A DNA stretch of 64,000 nt from positions 4,092,001 to 4,156,000 of the forward strand of contig NZ_OZ061315.1 of NCBI RefSeq assembly GCF_964063325.1, given 5' to 3'. Below, one piece after another: positions 39,227 through 48,224 of the stretch. The notes beneath the pieces were generated by a model, which worked only from the letters and a program-made list of their open reading frames with translations, ran no database searches and was not told the DNA's origin. Source of the DNA: Hafnia alvei (GTDB lineage: Bacteria > Pseudomonadota > Gammaproteobacteria > Enterobacterales > Enterobacteriaceae). Position 1 is the first letter of the stretch, and each line of letters begins with the position of its first letter. The position numbers and the translations under genes are program-made.

Positions 39227-39264
39227 ACGAGCCTCCTTGGTGAATGGAGGAGGCTAGAAAGGAG

Positions 39265-39560
39265 ACGCGCGGCGAAGTAGGTTGCCACCAACATACGGCA
39301 GCTGCGATTAGAGAAACGCACCAACACCCGATCGCGTTCACGCTGTTCTAAATCACCGTGCAGAGCCAGTACGCTAATATTCTGCCCAGACAACGCCTCG
39401 TAGACGTCTTGGCAATCACGTTTGGTATTAACACCACGCATGATGCCGGTTGCAGATTGCTCAGCAGAGCCTGTAGCAACGCTAATTTCTCACCGCGTGA
39501 GGTTTCATAAAACTGTTGTTCGATATCTGGCAGCGTCAGGGAAGCAAAAGATGGGGTCAC
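39265..39560 (-). pseudogene. Remnant of a duplicated dbpA
   Basis: About 296 bp collinear with the intact dbpA at 48225-49604 but missing three stretches. The last ~490 bp are lost, so the downstream hairpin abuts internal sequence. Between two copies of CTGGCAGCG a 609-bp central block is lost. Four bases are missing near 39432 (TATTAACACC where the intact gene has TATTACAGAACACC), shifting the frame. Traces such as EALSGQNISVLALHGDLEQRERD remain readable. It is non-functional. Confidence 0.88.
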
Positions 39561-39775
39561 ACAGGCTACTTTAATCAAACAAAAATAAGGGGGGAGCCCG
39601 TTGGCCGCTTAACGCGACTATAGACTCGTCGCACCAGTGAACTTGTACTCATAGGCGAACATAGTAACTAAGAAGCGGTGGGTAAAGCAGAGGTAAAAAT
39701 AGACAGCGTGATGAGAGATAAAATGCGGGGACAATCCCTGCTAATGAATTCGTGCAGTGTAGCTGTAGCCTTACG

Positions 39776-39895
39776 CTATTTGTATACATCCGCAATCGCG
39801 CTTATTTTGCCGTGCACACAGCCTACGATGCTCACGTAGTATTTACCGCCTTTCTGGTCTGCCAGCTTAGACAAGACGTCTTTAGTGATCCATGA
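39776..39895 (-). pseudogene. Remnant of a duplicated DUF1471 gene
   Basis: It reads like the C-terminal part of the intact gene at 49809-50072, ending GKISAIADVYK then TAG where the intact copy has GKISAIAEVYK. The first half, including signal peptide and start, is gone, and the sequence passes straight into the 3' side of the next adhesin unit near 39895. Confidence 0.82.
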
Positions 39896-39927
39896 CTCTA
39901 GAATAATAAGGTGTCATATTGTATCAA

Positions 39928-40356
39928 TTAATGGACAGTGCCCGCGCGTTTTAGCTTGCAGCTATTCATAAACTCCGCATCTCGGCTTTTAATGACCTCC
40001 GCCGTTTTGTCATCAACATCGACGGGAACCCCCATATCATTCCAAGCCGATACGCTTAAAATGCGGTATGAGGATAATATGCCCTTAACGGGGATCCTAA
40101 ATTCCAACGAGCCATTGGCTTTTATTGGGCCAAGATTCGCTATTTTCGCATCGCTTGGCACACAGTTTTTATCAATTGTGATATAAGTCACCGCGCTATA
40201 TGGCAACGTTTCTGAGCTGTTATTTTCCATAGTGCCACCAATTTCATAATACCCATTGGCACCGAGTCCCATATGAAAGGCAAGGTTAATATTAGATTTT
40301 GCAATGCAAGGGATATTTATTATAAGCATAATAAATGCCAAAAAAAATAATTTCAT
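39928..40356 (-). CDS. Small exported protein paired with adhesin gene, paralog 2
   Basis: 142 residues with a signal peptide (IMLIINIPCIAKS end) and a mature domain almost identical to the product of 27367-27795 (NLAFHMGLGANG, IGGTMENNSSETLP, SVSAWNDMGVPVDVDDKTAEVIK). The differing signal sequences against near-identical mature parts suggest gene conversion or selection on the mature protein. It lies downstream of adhesin C as paralog 1 lies downstream of adhesin A. No family is recognised and no catalytic motif seen. Confidence 0.78.
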   Translation of the reverse strand: MKLFFLAFIMLIINIPCIAKSNINLAFHMGLGANGYYEIGGTMENNSSETLPYSAVTYITIDKNCVPSDAKIANLGPIKANGSLEFRIPVKGILSSYRILSVSAWNDMGVPVDVDDKTAEVIKSRDAEFMNSCKLKRAGTVH

Positions 40357-40668
40357 TCTCTTTCCTCTGATTTTATTTTTTAGAAAATTGAGATTCGATT
40401 TTGAAGTTACTAGAAAACACTTATAAATTACGATCTAAAAATAACACATCAACTATGTGCATTAAATAAACACACCTCGTCACAAACGTTATCACACGTA
40501 ACTTAATCTAATGAACAACACCTATCATCAAAAAAAATAAAAACTATATTTAATAAATAATTACCATTTATATTACTGTTTTTTTATTTTATTAAAGCAA
40601 TGCCTGATTTATTCACCAGACATTGCTTTTCATAAGTAGAAAAATAACAACCGGGCGTTACACCTTAT
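40357..40668. other. Gap between small exported gene and adhesin C
   Basis: 312 bp of AT-rich DNA. The only structure is a hairpin AAAGCAATG / CATTGCTTT (40594-40629) after the adhesin C stop; the minus strand after it is A-rich, so it is not a classical terminator. Confidence 0.5.
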
Positions 40669-43600
40669 TTATTGCGAGCAAATGAAAGGCAAATAATTTG
40701 TGTCTGGCATACTGGTATCCTGCTTACCAGAATTAATCTGTACTAGATAATGATTTGTTGGTTGATCAGTCCTATTCGTACTGGTCCAATAGTATTTATC
40801 TGGCCATCCATATGTTGTACTTACATTATTTACGCTATTTGATATTGATTGGTAATTACTTAGAGTAGGGAGTTTACCTGTACCACAGAAACTTTGAGCA
40901 TTATTGTTCCTCATGGTTGCCCATAATTCACCGTTAGCAGATACACTGTTGCTATCGTTAGCTTCAGATGACAAGTATGGTCTTTTAAATGATTTACCAC
41001 CTGCTGTAATACTGTCAGACATATGCCCCCAATAATTAGCGTATTGAGAATCAGGACTTGTCAATACAGTAAACGTAACTGCAGCCTTTTGTGATGGTAA
41101 ATCGCCTGTCGCTACAGACAACTGATACTGCAATCCTTTACCATCAGGATCCGTTAAATTAATAACAACCTGTCCATCGGAATCAGTCTTATTTGATATT
41201 AATGTAGTACTACTTTTACCGTTCATTTCCAGAGTTGCAGTTTCCGCTCTATCCTGACGATTAGCAGCGCTTGATACTTCGATATCAAAAGTAATGCCTT
41301 GTAGCGGAACACCTTTTTTATCTACTGCACTTAGCGTCATATTTATTGACTGACCAACTTGCACTTTGCTTTTGCTAAGATTAACAGTGAAATTACTTGC
41401 TTCAATAATAATTTCCCCATTATTACCGCCCTCGGTGTTGTTGCCGCCACCCGTTTGTGCGGTGTTCACCGTGGCGCTATTACCGTACACATCAGCTCCG
41501 TTTTTAGCCCGTACCGAGACTTCCAACACCTGGCCTACATCGCTGCTGTCGATGGTGTAGCTTGGCACTACGCCGCTTTGGCTAATCGCTTTGCCTTCAC
41601 CGCTTTCCACTACGCTTGCGGTTGAGCCTTTGGCGCCCCACTGGTACTCGGAAGTATCCGTTGGGTTACCGGTCTTAGCATCAAAGGTGTAGCTGCCGAT
41701 CAGCGCTTCACCCACCGCCAGCTTGCCGCTGATAGCGACGTTGCTGATGCTTGGTGCAGCCTGCTCATCGGTGATACTGCCGTTGCCATCGCCGCCCTCG
41801 GTGTTATTGCCGCCGCCAGTCTGCGCGGTGTTTACCGTGGCGCTGTTGCCATACACAGCGGCAGCGTTTTTAGCTCGGACGGAAACTTCCAGCACCTGAC
41901 CCACATCGCTGCTGTCGATGGTGTAGCTTGGCACTACGCCGCTTTGGCTGATTACTTTGCCTTCACCGCTTTCCACTACGCTCGCCGTTGAGCCTTTGGC
42001 GCCCCACTGATACTCGGAAGTATCCGTTGGGTTACCGGTCTTGGCATCAAAGGTGTAGCTGCCGCTCAGCGCTTCGCCAACCGCCAGCTTGCCGCTGATA
42101 GCCACGTTGCTGATGCTTGGCGCTGCCGTTTCATCAACGATCGCACCACCTTCGCCACCGCCCTCGGTGTTGTTGCCGCCACCCGTTTGCGCAGTGTCTA
42201 CCGTAGCGCTGTTACCGTACACATCGGCAGCGTTTTTAGCCCGTACTGAGACTTCCAGCACCTGACCCGCATCGCTGCTGTCGATGGTGTAGCTTGGCAC
42301 TACGCCGCTTTGGCTAATCGCTTTGCCCTCACCGTTTTCCACTACGCTTACGGTTGAGCCTTTGGCGCCCCATTGATACTCGGACGTATCGGCTGGGTTA
42401 CCGGTCTTGGCATCAAAGGTGTAGCTGCCGCTCAGCGCTTCACCCACCGCCAGCTTGCCGCTGATAGCCACGTTGCTGATGCTTGGTGCAGCCTGCTCAT
42501 CGGTGATATTACCGTTACCGTCGCCGCCTTCGGTGTTATTGCCGCCGCCAGTCTGCGCGGTGTCTACCGTGGCGCTGTTGCCATACACATCGGCAGCGTT
42601 TTTAGCTCGCACAGAAACTTCCAACACCTGACCCACATCGCTGCTGTCGATGGTGTAGCTTGGCACTACGCCGCTTTGGCTGATTGCGCTGCCGTTGCCG
42701 TTTTCCACTACGCTTGCGGTTGAGCCTTTGGCGCCCCACTGATACTCAGAAGTATCCGTTGGGTTACCGGTCTTGGCATCAAAGGTGTAGCTGCCGCTCA
42801 GCGCTTCGCCAACCGCCAGCTTTCCGCTGATAGCCACGTTGCTGATGCTTGGTGCAGCCTGCTCATCGGTGATACTGCCGTTGCCATCGCCGCCCTCGGT
42901 GTTATTGCCGCCGCCAGTCTGCGCGGTGTTTACCGTGGCGCTGTTGCCGTACACATCGGCAGCGTTTTTAGCTCGGACGGAAACTTCCAGCACCTGACCC
43001 ACATCGCTGCTTTGTAAGGTGTAACTTGGCACTACGCCGCTTTGGCTGATTGCTTTGCCTTCACCGCTTTCCACTACGCTTGCGGTTGAGCCTTTGGCGC
43101 CCCACTGGTACTCGGAAGTATCCGTTGGGTTGCCGGTCTTAGCATCAAAGTCATAGCTGCCGCTCAGCGCTTCGCCAACCGCCAGCTTGCCGCTGATAGC
43201 CACGTTGCTGATGCTTGGTGCAGCCTGCTCATCGGTGATACTGCCGTTACCGTCGCCGCCTTCGGTGTTATTGCCGCCGCCAGTCTGCGCGGTGTTTACC
43301 GTGGCGCTGTTGCCATACACATCGGCAGCGTTTTTAGCCCGCACCGAGACTTCCAACACCTGACCCACATCGCTACTGTCGATGGTGTAGCTTGGCACTA
43401 CGCCGCTTTGGCTGATTACTTTGCCTTCACCGCTTTCCACTACGCTCGCCGTTGAGCCTTTGGCGCCCCACTGATACTCGGAAGTATCCGTTGGGTTACC
43501 GGTCTTGGCATCAAAGGTGTAGCTGCCGCTCAGCGCTTCACCCACCGCCAGCTTGCCGCTGATAGCCACGTTGCTGATGCTCGGTTCTGCGGTCTCATCG

Positions 43601-46600
43601 GTGATACTGCCGTTGCCGTCGCCGCCTTCGGTGTTATTGCCACCGCCAGTCTGCGCGGTGTCTACCGTGGCGCTGTTGCCATACACATCGGCAGCGTTTT
43701 TAGCTCGGACGGAAACTTCCAACACCTGACCCACATCGCTGCTGTCGATGGTGTAGCTTGGCACTACGCCGCTTTGGCTAATCGCTTTGCCCTCACCGTT
43801 TTCTACTACGCTCGCCGTTGAGCCTTTGGCGCCCCACTGGTACTCGGAAGTATCCGTTTGGTTACCGGTCTTGGCATCAAAGGTGTAGCTGCCGCTCAGT
43901 GCTTCACCGACTGCTAATTTGCCGCTGATAGCCACGTTGCTGATGGTTGGCGCTACAGTTTCATCAACAATCACGCCGCCTTCACCACCGCCCTCGGTGT
44001 TGTTGCCGCCGCCCGTTTGTGCGGTGGTCACCGTGGCGCTGTTACCGTACACATCGGCACCGTTTTTAGCCCGCACAGAAACTTCCAACACCTGACCCGC
44101 ATCGCTGCTGTCGATGGTATAGCTTGGCACTACGCCGCTTTGGCTAATCGCTTTGCCGTTGCCGTTTTCTACTGCGTTGGCGGTTGAGCCTTTGGCGCCC
44201 CATTGATACTCGGAAGTATCGGTTGAGTTACCCGTGTTGGCCGCAAAGGTGTAGCTGCCGCTCAGTGCTTCACCGACCGCCAGCCTACCGCTGATAGCCA
44301 CGTTGCTGATGGTTGGCGCTACAGTTTCATCCACAATCACGCCGCCTTCACCACCGCCCTCGGTGTTGTTGCCGCCGCCCGTTTGCGCAGTATCCACCGT
44401 GGCGCTGTTGCCATACACAGCGGCACCGTTTTTCGCTCGGACGGAAACTTCCAGCACCTGACCCGCATCGCTGCTGTCGATGGTATAGCTTGGCACTACG
44501 CCGCTTTGGCTAATCGCTTTGCCGTTGCCGTTTTCTACTGCGTTGGCGGTTGAGCCTTTGGCGCCCCACTGGTACTCGGAAGTATCGGTTGAGTTACCCG
44601 TGTTGGCCGCAAAGGTGTAGCTGCCGCTCAGTGCTTCGCCGACCGCCAGCTTACCGCTGATAGCCACGTTGCTGATGGTTGGCGCTACAGTTTCATCAAC
44701 AATCACGCCACCTTCACCACCGCCCTCGGTGTTGTTGCCGCTATTGCCCGGAGCCGTAGTGACCGTCAGCGTATTCCCTAAGGTTTCCACCCCGTTACGC
44801 GCCTGAACCGACAGCTCTTTTACCTGCCCAACATCGCTGGCGACCAGCGTATAGCCCGGCACGCTACCTGAAGTAACGATGGTCTCAGCGCCATTCAGCC
44901 CTGTGGTTTGCCCTTTATTGCCCCATTGGTAAAGAGAGGCATCTTGTGCATTGCCGCTGTTGCTATCGAACTGATAATGACCCGATAGCTGCTCGCCTAA
45001 CGCCAGCTTGCCACTCATGGTTAAACCGCTGATCACCGGTGCTCTGCCGACATACAGCGTCGCTGACGCAAGTTTGGCATTATGGATTTCAGGCGTAATT
45101 TTATATTCACCCATATTTTCGCCCGCCGTGACGGTGGCGTTATAGGTGCCCATGCGGGTCATGTCTTCACTAAAAGCACTCACCGTAACATCTGGCTGGC
45201 CGCGACCCACGGGACTTAACGTGGTTTTAATATCATCAGCGACACCGCTGATGAGATGATTGTTCGCATCACGCAATACCAGCGTCAATCTAGCCGTAGA
45301 GGTACCGTCGTTCGGTAGCTGTAGCTCCATCGGGGTTAGCATGCTGTTAACCGTACTCACCGCAGCCGAGGCAACAACCACTAAGCTTTCCGCTTTTGGC
45401 GATGCATTGCCGGATTTATCGTAGGCAACGCCGCTCACCATATAGCTGTTGTTAGCATCGCTGCCATATTGATATTCAGGAATGATCACGTTGAACTGCT
45501 GCTCAGAAACCTGAACAATCTGCCCGCCCTGACTCAGCAGTTCTGGCGCGGTCCACTCAATGCGCTCAACGCCGTTGGTGCTGTTGACCGACACGCCCAG
45601 CGATTTACTTTCACCGCTGTAGCCGCTGATTTGCGAAGCTAACCGGAGGCTGATGCTCTCTTTTTTGCGGTATTCCAACACGATGTTGTTGTTACGTTCG
45701 ACAAAGTCGTAACGATTCGCGGCCAAGCTGCGGCTCGCGGCCAACAGGCTGCTATCCAACTGCTGACCTAACGGCGCGCCAAACACATAGTTCAGATCGA
45801 TGCCAAAGCGGGTGTCGTTTTGATTGCTTTTTCCCATGCGATGATCGACGTTGAACTTCATCAGCGGGAAAGGTGAATAGTTAACGCCGGCCGTCACCGC
45901 TACCGGATCTTTTTGCTGATTATCTTTACCAAACAGTCCGACGCGGTCGCCATAATACTGTTCATACACCAGCTTACCGCCGATGCCCGGATAGGCAGGT
46001 AAATACCCTTCAGTACGAATATCCCAACCATTAGCCGGGCGTTCTTCGTAGTTATCGAAGTCCGGTGAGTTCTTCCAGTTGGTCAAACGTACGTAGGCGT
46101 TGGCGGCCACTTTGAGAAAATCGCGTTGATATTCGGCACCAAGGCCTAAACGCGAGTGGCTGCGTGACCAGTCGTGGTCGAAGAAGGTGTTGGCGCCCAG
46201 CAAATAGGTGCCTTCAAAATAGCGGTAGCCCAACCCCAGATTGGACTGGTTGCGGCTGTCGGTATGATGCACCGAACCCTGCGTAAACACCTGATGGGCG
46301 TTGTTTTCCCACAGCGGATACAGCACATCCAGCTCAGAGTTTTTTAGTGAGAAATCACGGTCGGCATCCAATTTTACCCGCGCCTTTCCCTTGCCGTTCA
46401 GCCAACTGGCCACTTCTTGATTCGCTTTGCTGTTCGCTGCACCCAACGCTTGGCCGCGCGCCAAATCTTTCGCGCTGTCGCTGTTGGGATTGTTTTGTAA
46501 AAAGTGACCGGCCTGCTGGGCACGCTGAGCCAGTGCTGCGCTGTCATCACTGCCAGCATCAGTGGCGATGCATTTGGATTGGACGGGAACGTCGATCTCA

Positions 46601-46923
46601 TCCCCAGCGCGCACTGATTCAAAGCCGTGGGCAAAGGTTCGATATTGATTCAGCGTTTTAAGCTGTGCCACGGTGAGCTGATATTTTTCTGCTATCTGAG
46701 CAATCGTATCCCCAGGCTGTAACACGTAGGGAATAGTTTTCGCCGGGGCGCTGGTCGTGAGGAATTTTTTGTCTTCTGTTTCAGCTCTTGCGACCATCAC
46801 CGGAGTAAATGACAGGGCCAAGGGGAATACAACCTGCATACCAATATTCAGGTGTGCAATGGCGCGGATATATCTTTTACCTATTTTTATTTCACTGGCA
46901 GATGGGGGTTTGCTTTTATTCAT
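40669..46923 (-). CDS. Inverse autotransporter adhesin C, ten Ig-like repeats
   Basis: The largest and apparently intact copy, 2084 residues. Order: signal peptide (to ~46), LysM (66-113), beta-barrel (~190-440), Ig-like segments, one divergent plus nine ~122-residue Ig-like repeats, a Big_1-type domain (FTVNLSKSKVQVGQSINMTL; GVPLQGITFDIEV; TDSDGQVVINLTD) and a C-terminal tip with a Cys pair (SFCGTGKLPTLSNY ... YLPFICSQ) and YYWTSTN, resembling the lectin-like end of invasin-type proteins. The barrel stays in the outer membrane and the C terminus is displayed. A Cys at 117 replaces the Ser of paralog A. The ATG at 46923 follows a weak TTGAG. Confidence 0.92.
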   Translation of the reverse strand: MNKSKPPSASEIKIGKRYIRAIAHLNIGMQVVFPLALSFTPVMVARAETEDKKFLTTSAPAKTIPYVLQPGDTIAQIAEKYQLTVAQLKTLNQYRTFAHGFESVRAGDEIDVPVQSKCIATDAGSDDSAALAQRAQQAGHFLQNNPNSDSAKDLARGQALGAANSKANQEVASWLNGKGKARVKLDADRDFSLKNSELDVLYPLWENNAHQVFTQGSVHHTDSRNQSNLGLGYRYFEGTYLLGANTFFDHDWSRSHSRLGLGAEYQRDFLKVAANAYVRLTNWKNSPDFDNYEERPANGWDIRTEGYLPAYPGIGGKLVYEQYYGDRVGLFGKDNQQKDPVAVTAGVNYSPFPLMKFNVDHRMGKSNQNDTRFGIDLNYVFGAPLGQQLDSSLLAASRSLAANRYDFVERNNNIVLEYRKKESISLRLASQISGYSGESKSLGVSVNSTNGVERIEWTAPELLSQGGQIVQVSEQQFNVIIPEYQYGSDANNSYMVSGVAYDKSGNASPKAESLVVVASAAVSTVNSMLTPMELQLPNDGTSTARLTLVLRDANNHLISGVADDIKTTLSPVGRGQPDVTVSAFSEDMTRMGTYNATVTAGENMGEYKITPEIHNAKLASATLYVGRAPVISGLTMSGKLALGEQLSGHYQFDSNSGNAQDASLYQWGNKGQTTGLNGAETIVTSGSVPGYTLVASDVGQVKELSVQARNGVETLGNTLTVTTAPGNSGNNTEGGGEGGVIVDETVAPTISNVAISGKLAVGEALSGSYTFAANTGNSTDTSEYQWGAKGSTANAVENGNGKAISQSGVVPSYTIDSSDAGQVLEVSVRAKNGAAVYGNSATVDTAQTGGGNNTEGGGEGGVIVDETVAPTISNVAISGRLAVGEALSGSYTFAANTGNSTDTSEYQWGAKGSTANAVENGNGKAISQSGVVPSYTIDSSDAGQVLEVSVRAKNGADVYGNSATVTTAQTGGGNNTEGGGEGGVIVDETVAPTISNVAISGKLAVGEALSGSYTFDAKTGNQTDTSEYQWGAKGSTASVVENGEGKAISQSGVVPSYTIDSSDVGQVLEVSVRAKNAADVYGNSATVDTAQTGGGNNTEGGDGNGSITDETAEPSISNVAISGKLAVGEALSGSYTFDAKTGNPTDTSEYQWGAKGSTASVVESGEGKVISQSGVVPSYTIDSSDVGQVLEVSVRAKNAADVYGNSATVNTAQTGGGNNTEGGDGNGSITDEQAAPSISNVAISGKLAVGEALSGSYDFDAKTGNPTDTSEYQWGAKGSTASVVESGEGKAISQSGVVPSYTLQSSDVGQVLEVSVRAKNAADVYGNSATVNTAQTGGGNNTEGGDGNGSITDEQAAPSISNVAISGKLAVGEALSGSYTFDAKTGNPTDTSEYQWGAKGSTASVVENGNGSAISQSGVVPSYTIDSSDVGQVLEVSVRAKNAADVYGNSATVDTAQTGGGNNTEGGDGNGNITDEQAAPSISNVAISGKLAVGEALSGSYTFDAKTGNPADTSEYQWGAKGSTVSVVENGEGKAISQSGVVPSYTIDSSDAGQVLEVSVRAKNAADVYGNSATVDTAQTGGGNNTEGGGEGGAIVDETAAPSISNVAISGKLAVGEALSGSYTFDAKTGNPTDTSEYQWGAKGSTASVVESGEGKVISQSGVVPSYTIDSSDVGQVLEVSVRAKNAAAVYGNSATVNTAQTGGGNNTEGGDGNGSITDEQAAPSISNVAISGKLAVGEALIGSYTFDAKTGNPTDTSEYQWGAKGSTASVVESGEGKAISQSGVVPSYTIDSSDVGQVLEVSVRAKNGADVYGNSATVNTAQTGGGNNTEGGNNGEIIIEASNFTVNLSKSKVQVGQSINMTLSAVDKKGVPLQGITFDIEVSSAANRQDRAETATLEMNGKSSTTLISNKTDSDGQVVINLTDPDGKGLQYQLSVATGDLPSQKAAVTFTVLTSPDSQYANYWGHMSDSITAGGKSFKRPYLSSEANDSNSVSANGELWATMRNNNAQSFCGTGKLPTLSNYQSISNSVNNVSTTYGWPDKYYWTSTNRTDQPTNHYLVQINSGKQDTSMPDTNYLPFICSQ
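41425..44740 (-). repeat. Nine tandem 366-bp-class repeats in adhesin C
   Basis: Nine consecutive units encode ISNVAISGKLAVGEALSG-type domains with TGGGNNTEGG linkers. Units nearest the tip carry DAKTGNPTD, units near the barrel carry AANTGNSTD. Two linker types (GGGEGGVIVDET and GDGNGSITDEQ) are mixed through the array, which points to unequal crossing-over within the gene. Confidence 0.88.
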
Positions 46924-48170
46924 ATATAACTCAAGAAAATTAACAATAAACGGCTAATATTGATTGGCTTTCTAACTTGATGGGGAACGTGACTAGAATA
47001 ATTATCCCCATGACTAAATCGACCTACAAATCATATAATTAAACGTAAGTTAAACATCCTTTCCTCGTTGTATTAGATGATATTTCACATACAGAAAACC
47101 CCAACGCAATACAGGTTGTTAATACATATATATGCATTAGAATTTTTTAAACATTGGATTGCACAAGTGCGTGCAGTTTATGCTTCCCATTAAAATGCAA
47201 CTTGGCCAACGCCAGCAACACAATAATTGAGGGATGTATGTCTTAGCTGTTCAGTCGTTGAATTCCATTTCAGCGGGCTGCCATCCTAGCGATAAATACA
47301 CAATCATATAGATAAAAGAGGTACAAAATGGCTATCAGCACCCGCTTCACAACCATTTAATAACCACCACGTTAGCGGTGGATTTGAATCATTATAATGA
47401 TTTTTTTGTTATTTATATCTTATTATCTGAAAAAACACAAAAAACGATATTAAATTCTAATTAATTGTTTTTTATTCAAAACGAAAGAATATTATGTGAA
47501 AAAATAAGTAAGTCGGGGATTATTTATAGCGAATTTATTTTTTAAAAGAATTGTTTAATCTGCGTTTAGATTTTAATAATCTATTTTTATATATTAAGTC
47601 ATAATTTGCTTAAATAACAGAAGTACAATAACTAAAATAAATTCATTTAGCTTTCATTTAAATAAATATAATTAAAAACACTGGAAGTGATATTTAAAAT
47701 ACACATTCATTTCCAGTAACAGACTAGAAACATTTATAGAGAGATTTAAAAGTGATATTTATTAAACATGTTTAATGATTTTCTTAATAGTTACGTCTTG
47801 TTTGAAATTCTTCAGACAAGATAAAACGCAACATTCCGCATAATAAAGCTAGGTTTATTATATGTATATAGGACAAAAGCCGCATTGATGTAGCCACTAA
47901 CCTACAGGCGTAGGATCGCTGACATTATTTTCCGTAATGATAGTCATCAGCAGTGAGTTGAGAGAGTTCTCATTATCATCCTGATAGTTTTTATTTTACT
48001 TTTATGTAAAAAGAAATGTATTTATATTTTTATTACGGACATTTTTAAACTGTCGCAGTTATCAGCGCGCAATTTTTTTCGAGAGTGACAGAAAAATGGT
48101 TATCGGTTTAATTTAATAAAGACTGAAATTATCACCAGAGTGATATTGACTGAGTTAAAGAGATAAAAAG
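46924..48170. other. Long AT-rich leader region of adhesin C
   Basis: About 1.25 kb between adhesin C and the dbpA terminator with no credible gene. It is the better copy of the region upstream of adhesin B, with shared blocks at 47030-47160, 47275-47310 and 47388-47521. It contains the palindrome ATCATTATAATGAT (47388-47401) and an EvgA-like box at 47899. Confidence 0.6.
47899..47916. promoter_or_regulatory. Putative EvgA box upstream of adhesin C
   Basis: AACCTACAGGCGTAGGAT matches 12 of 16 fixed positions of the EvgA-type inverted repeat, about 976 bp before the adhesin C start. Confidence 0.45.
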
Positions 48171-48205
48171 AGGATATTCGCCTCCCTCATCAGATAAGGG
48201 AGGCG
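48170..48205 (-). terminator. Terminator of dbpA
   Basis: Stem CGCCTCCCT / AGGGAGGCG (48179-48205) is followed on the minus strand by CCTCTTTTTATC. A degenerate copy (GCCTCCTT..GGAGGAGGC) stands before the dbpA remnant near 39230. Confidence 0.8.
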
Positions 48206-48224
48206 AGAAAGGAGAATTGGCGGA

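Noticed and set aside
39080..39280. 66-codon plus-strand open frame before the dbpA remnant
   Set aside because: It runs over the degenerate dbpA terminator copy; no conservation at the equivalent place near 48.1 kb.
28673..44740. Regular repeats considered as a CRISPR-like or satellite array
   Set aside because: Period is 366 bp, in frame, and encodes Ig-like domains of surface proteins.
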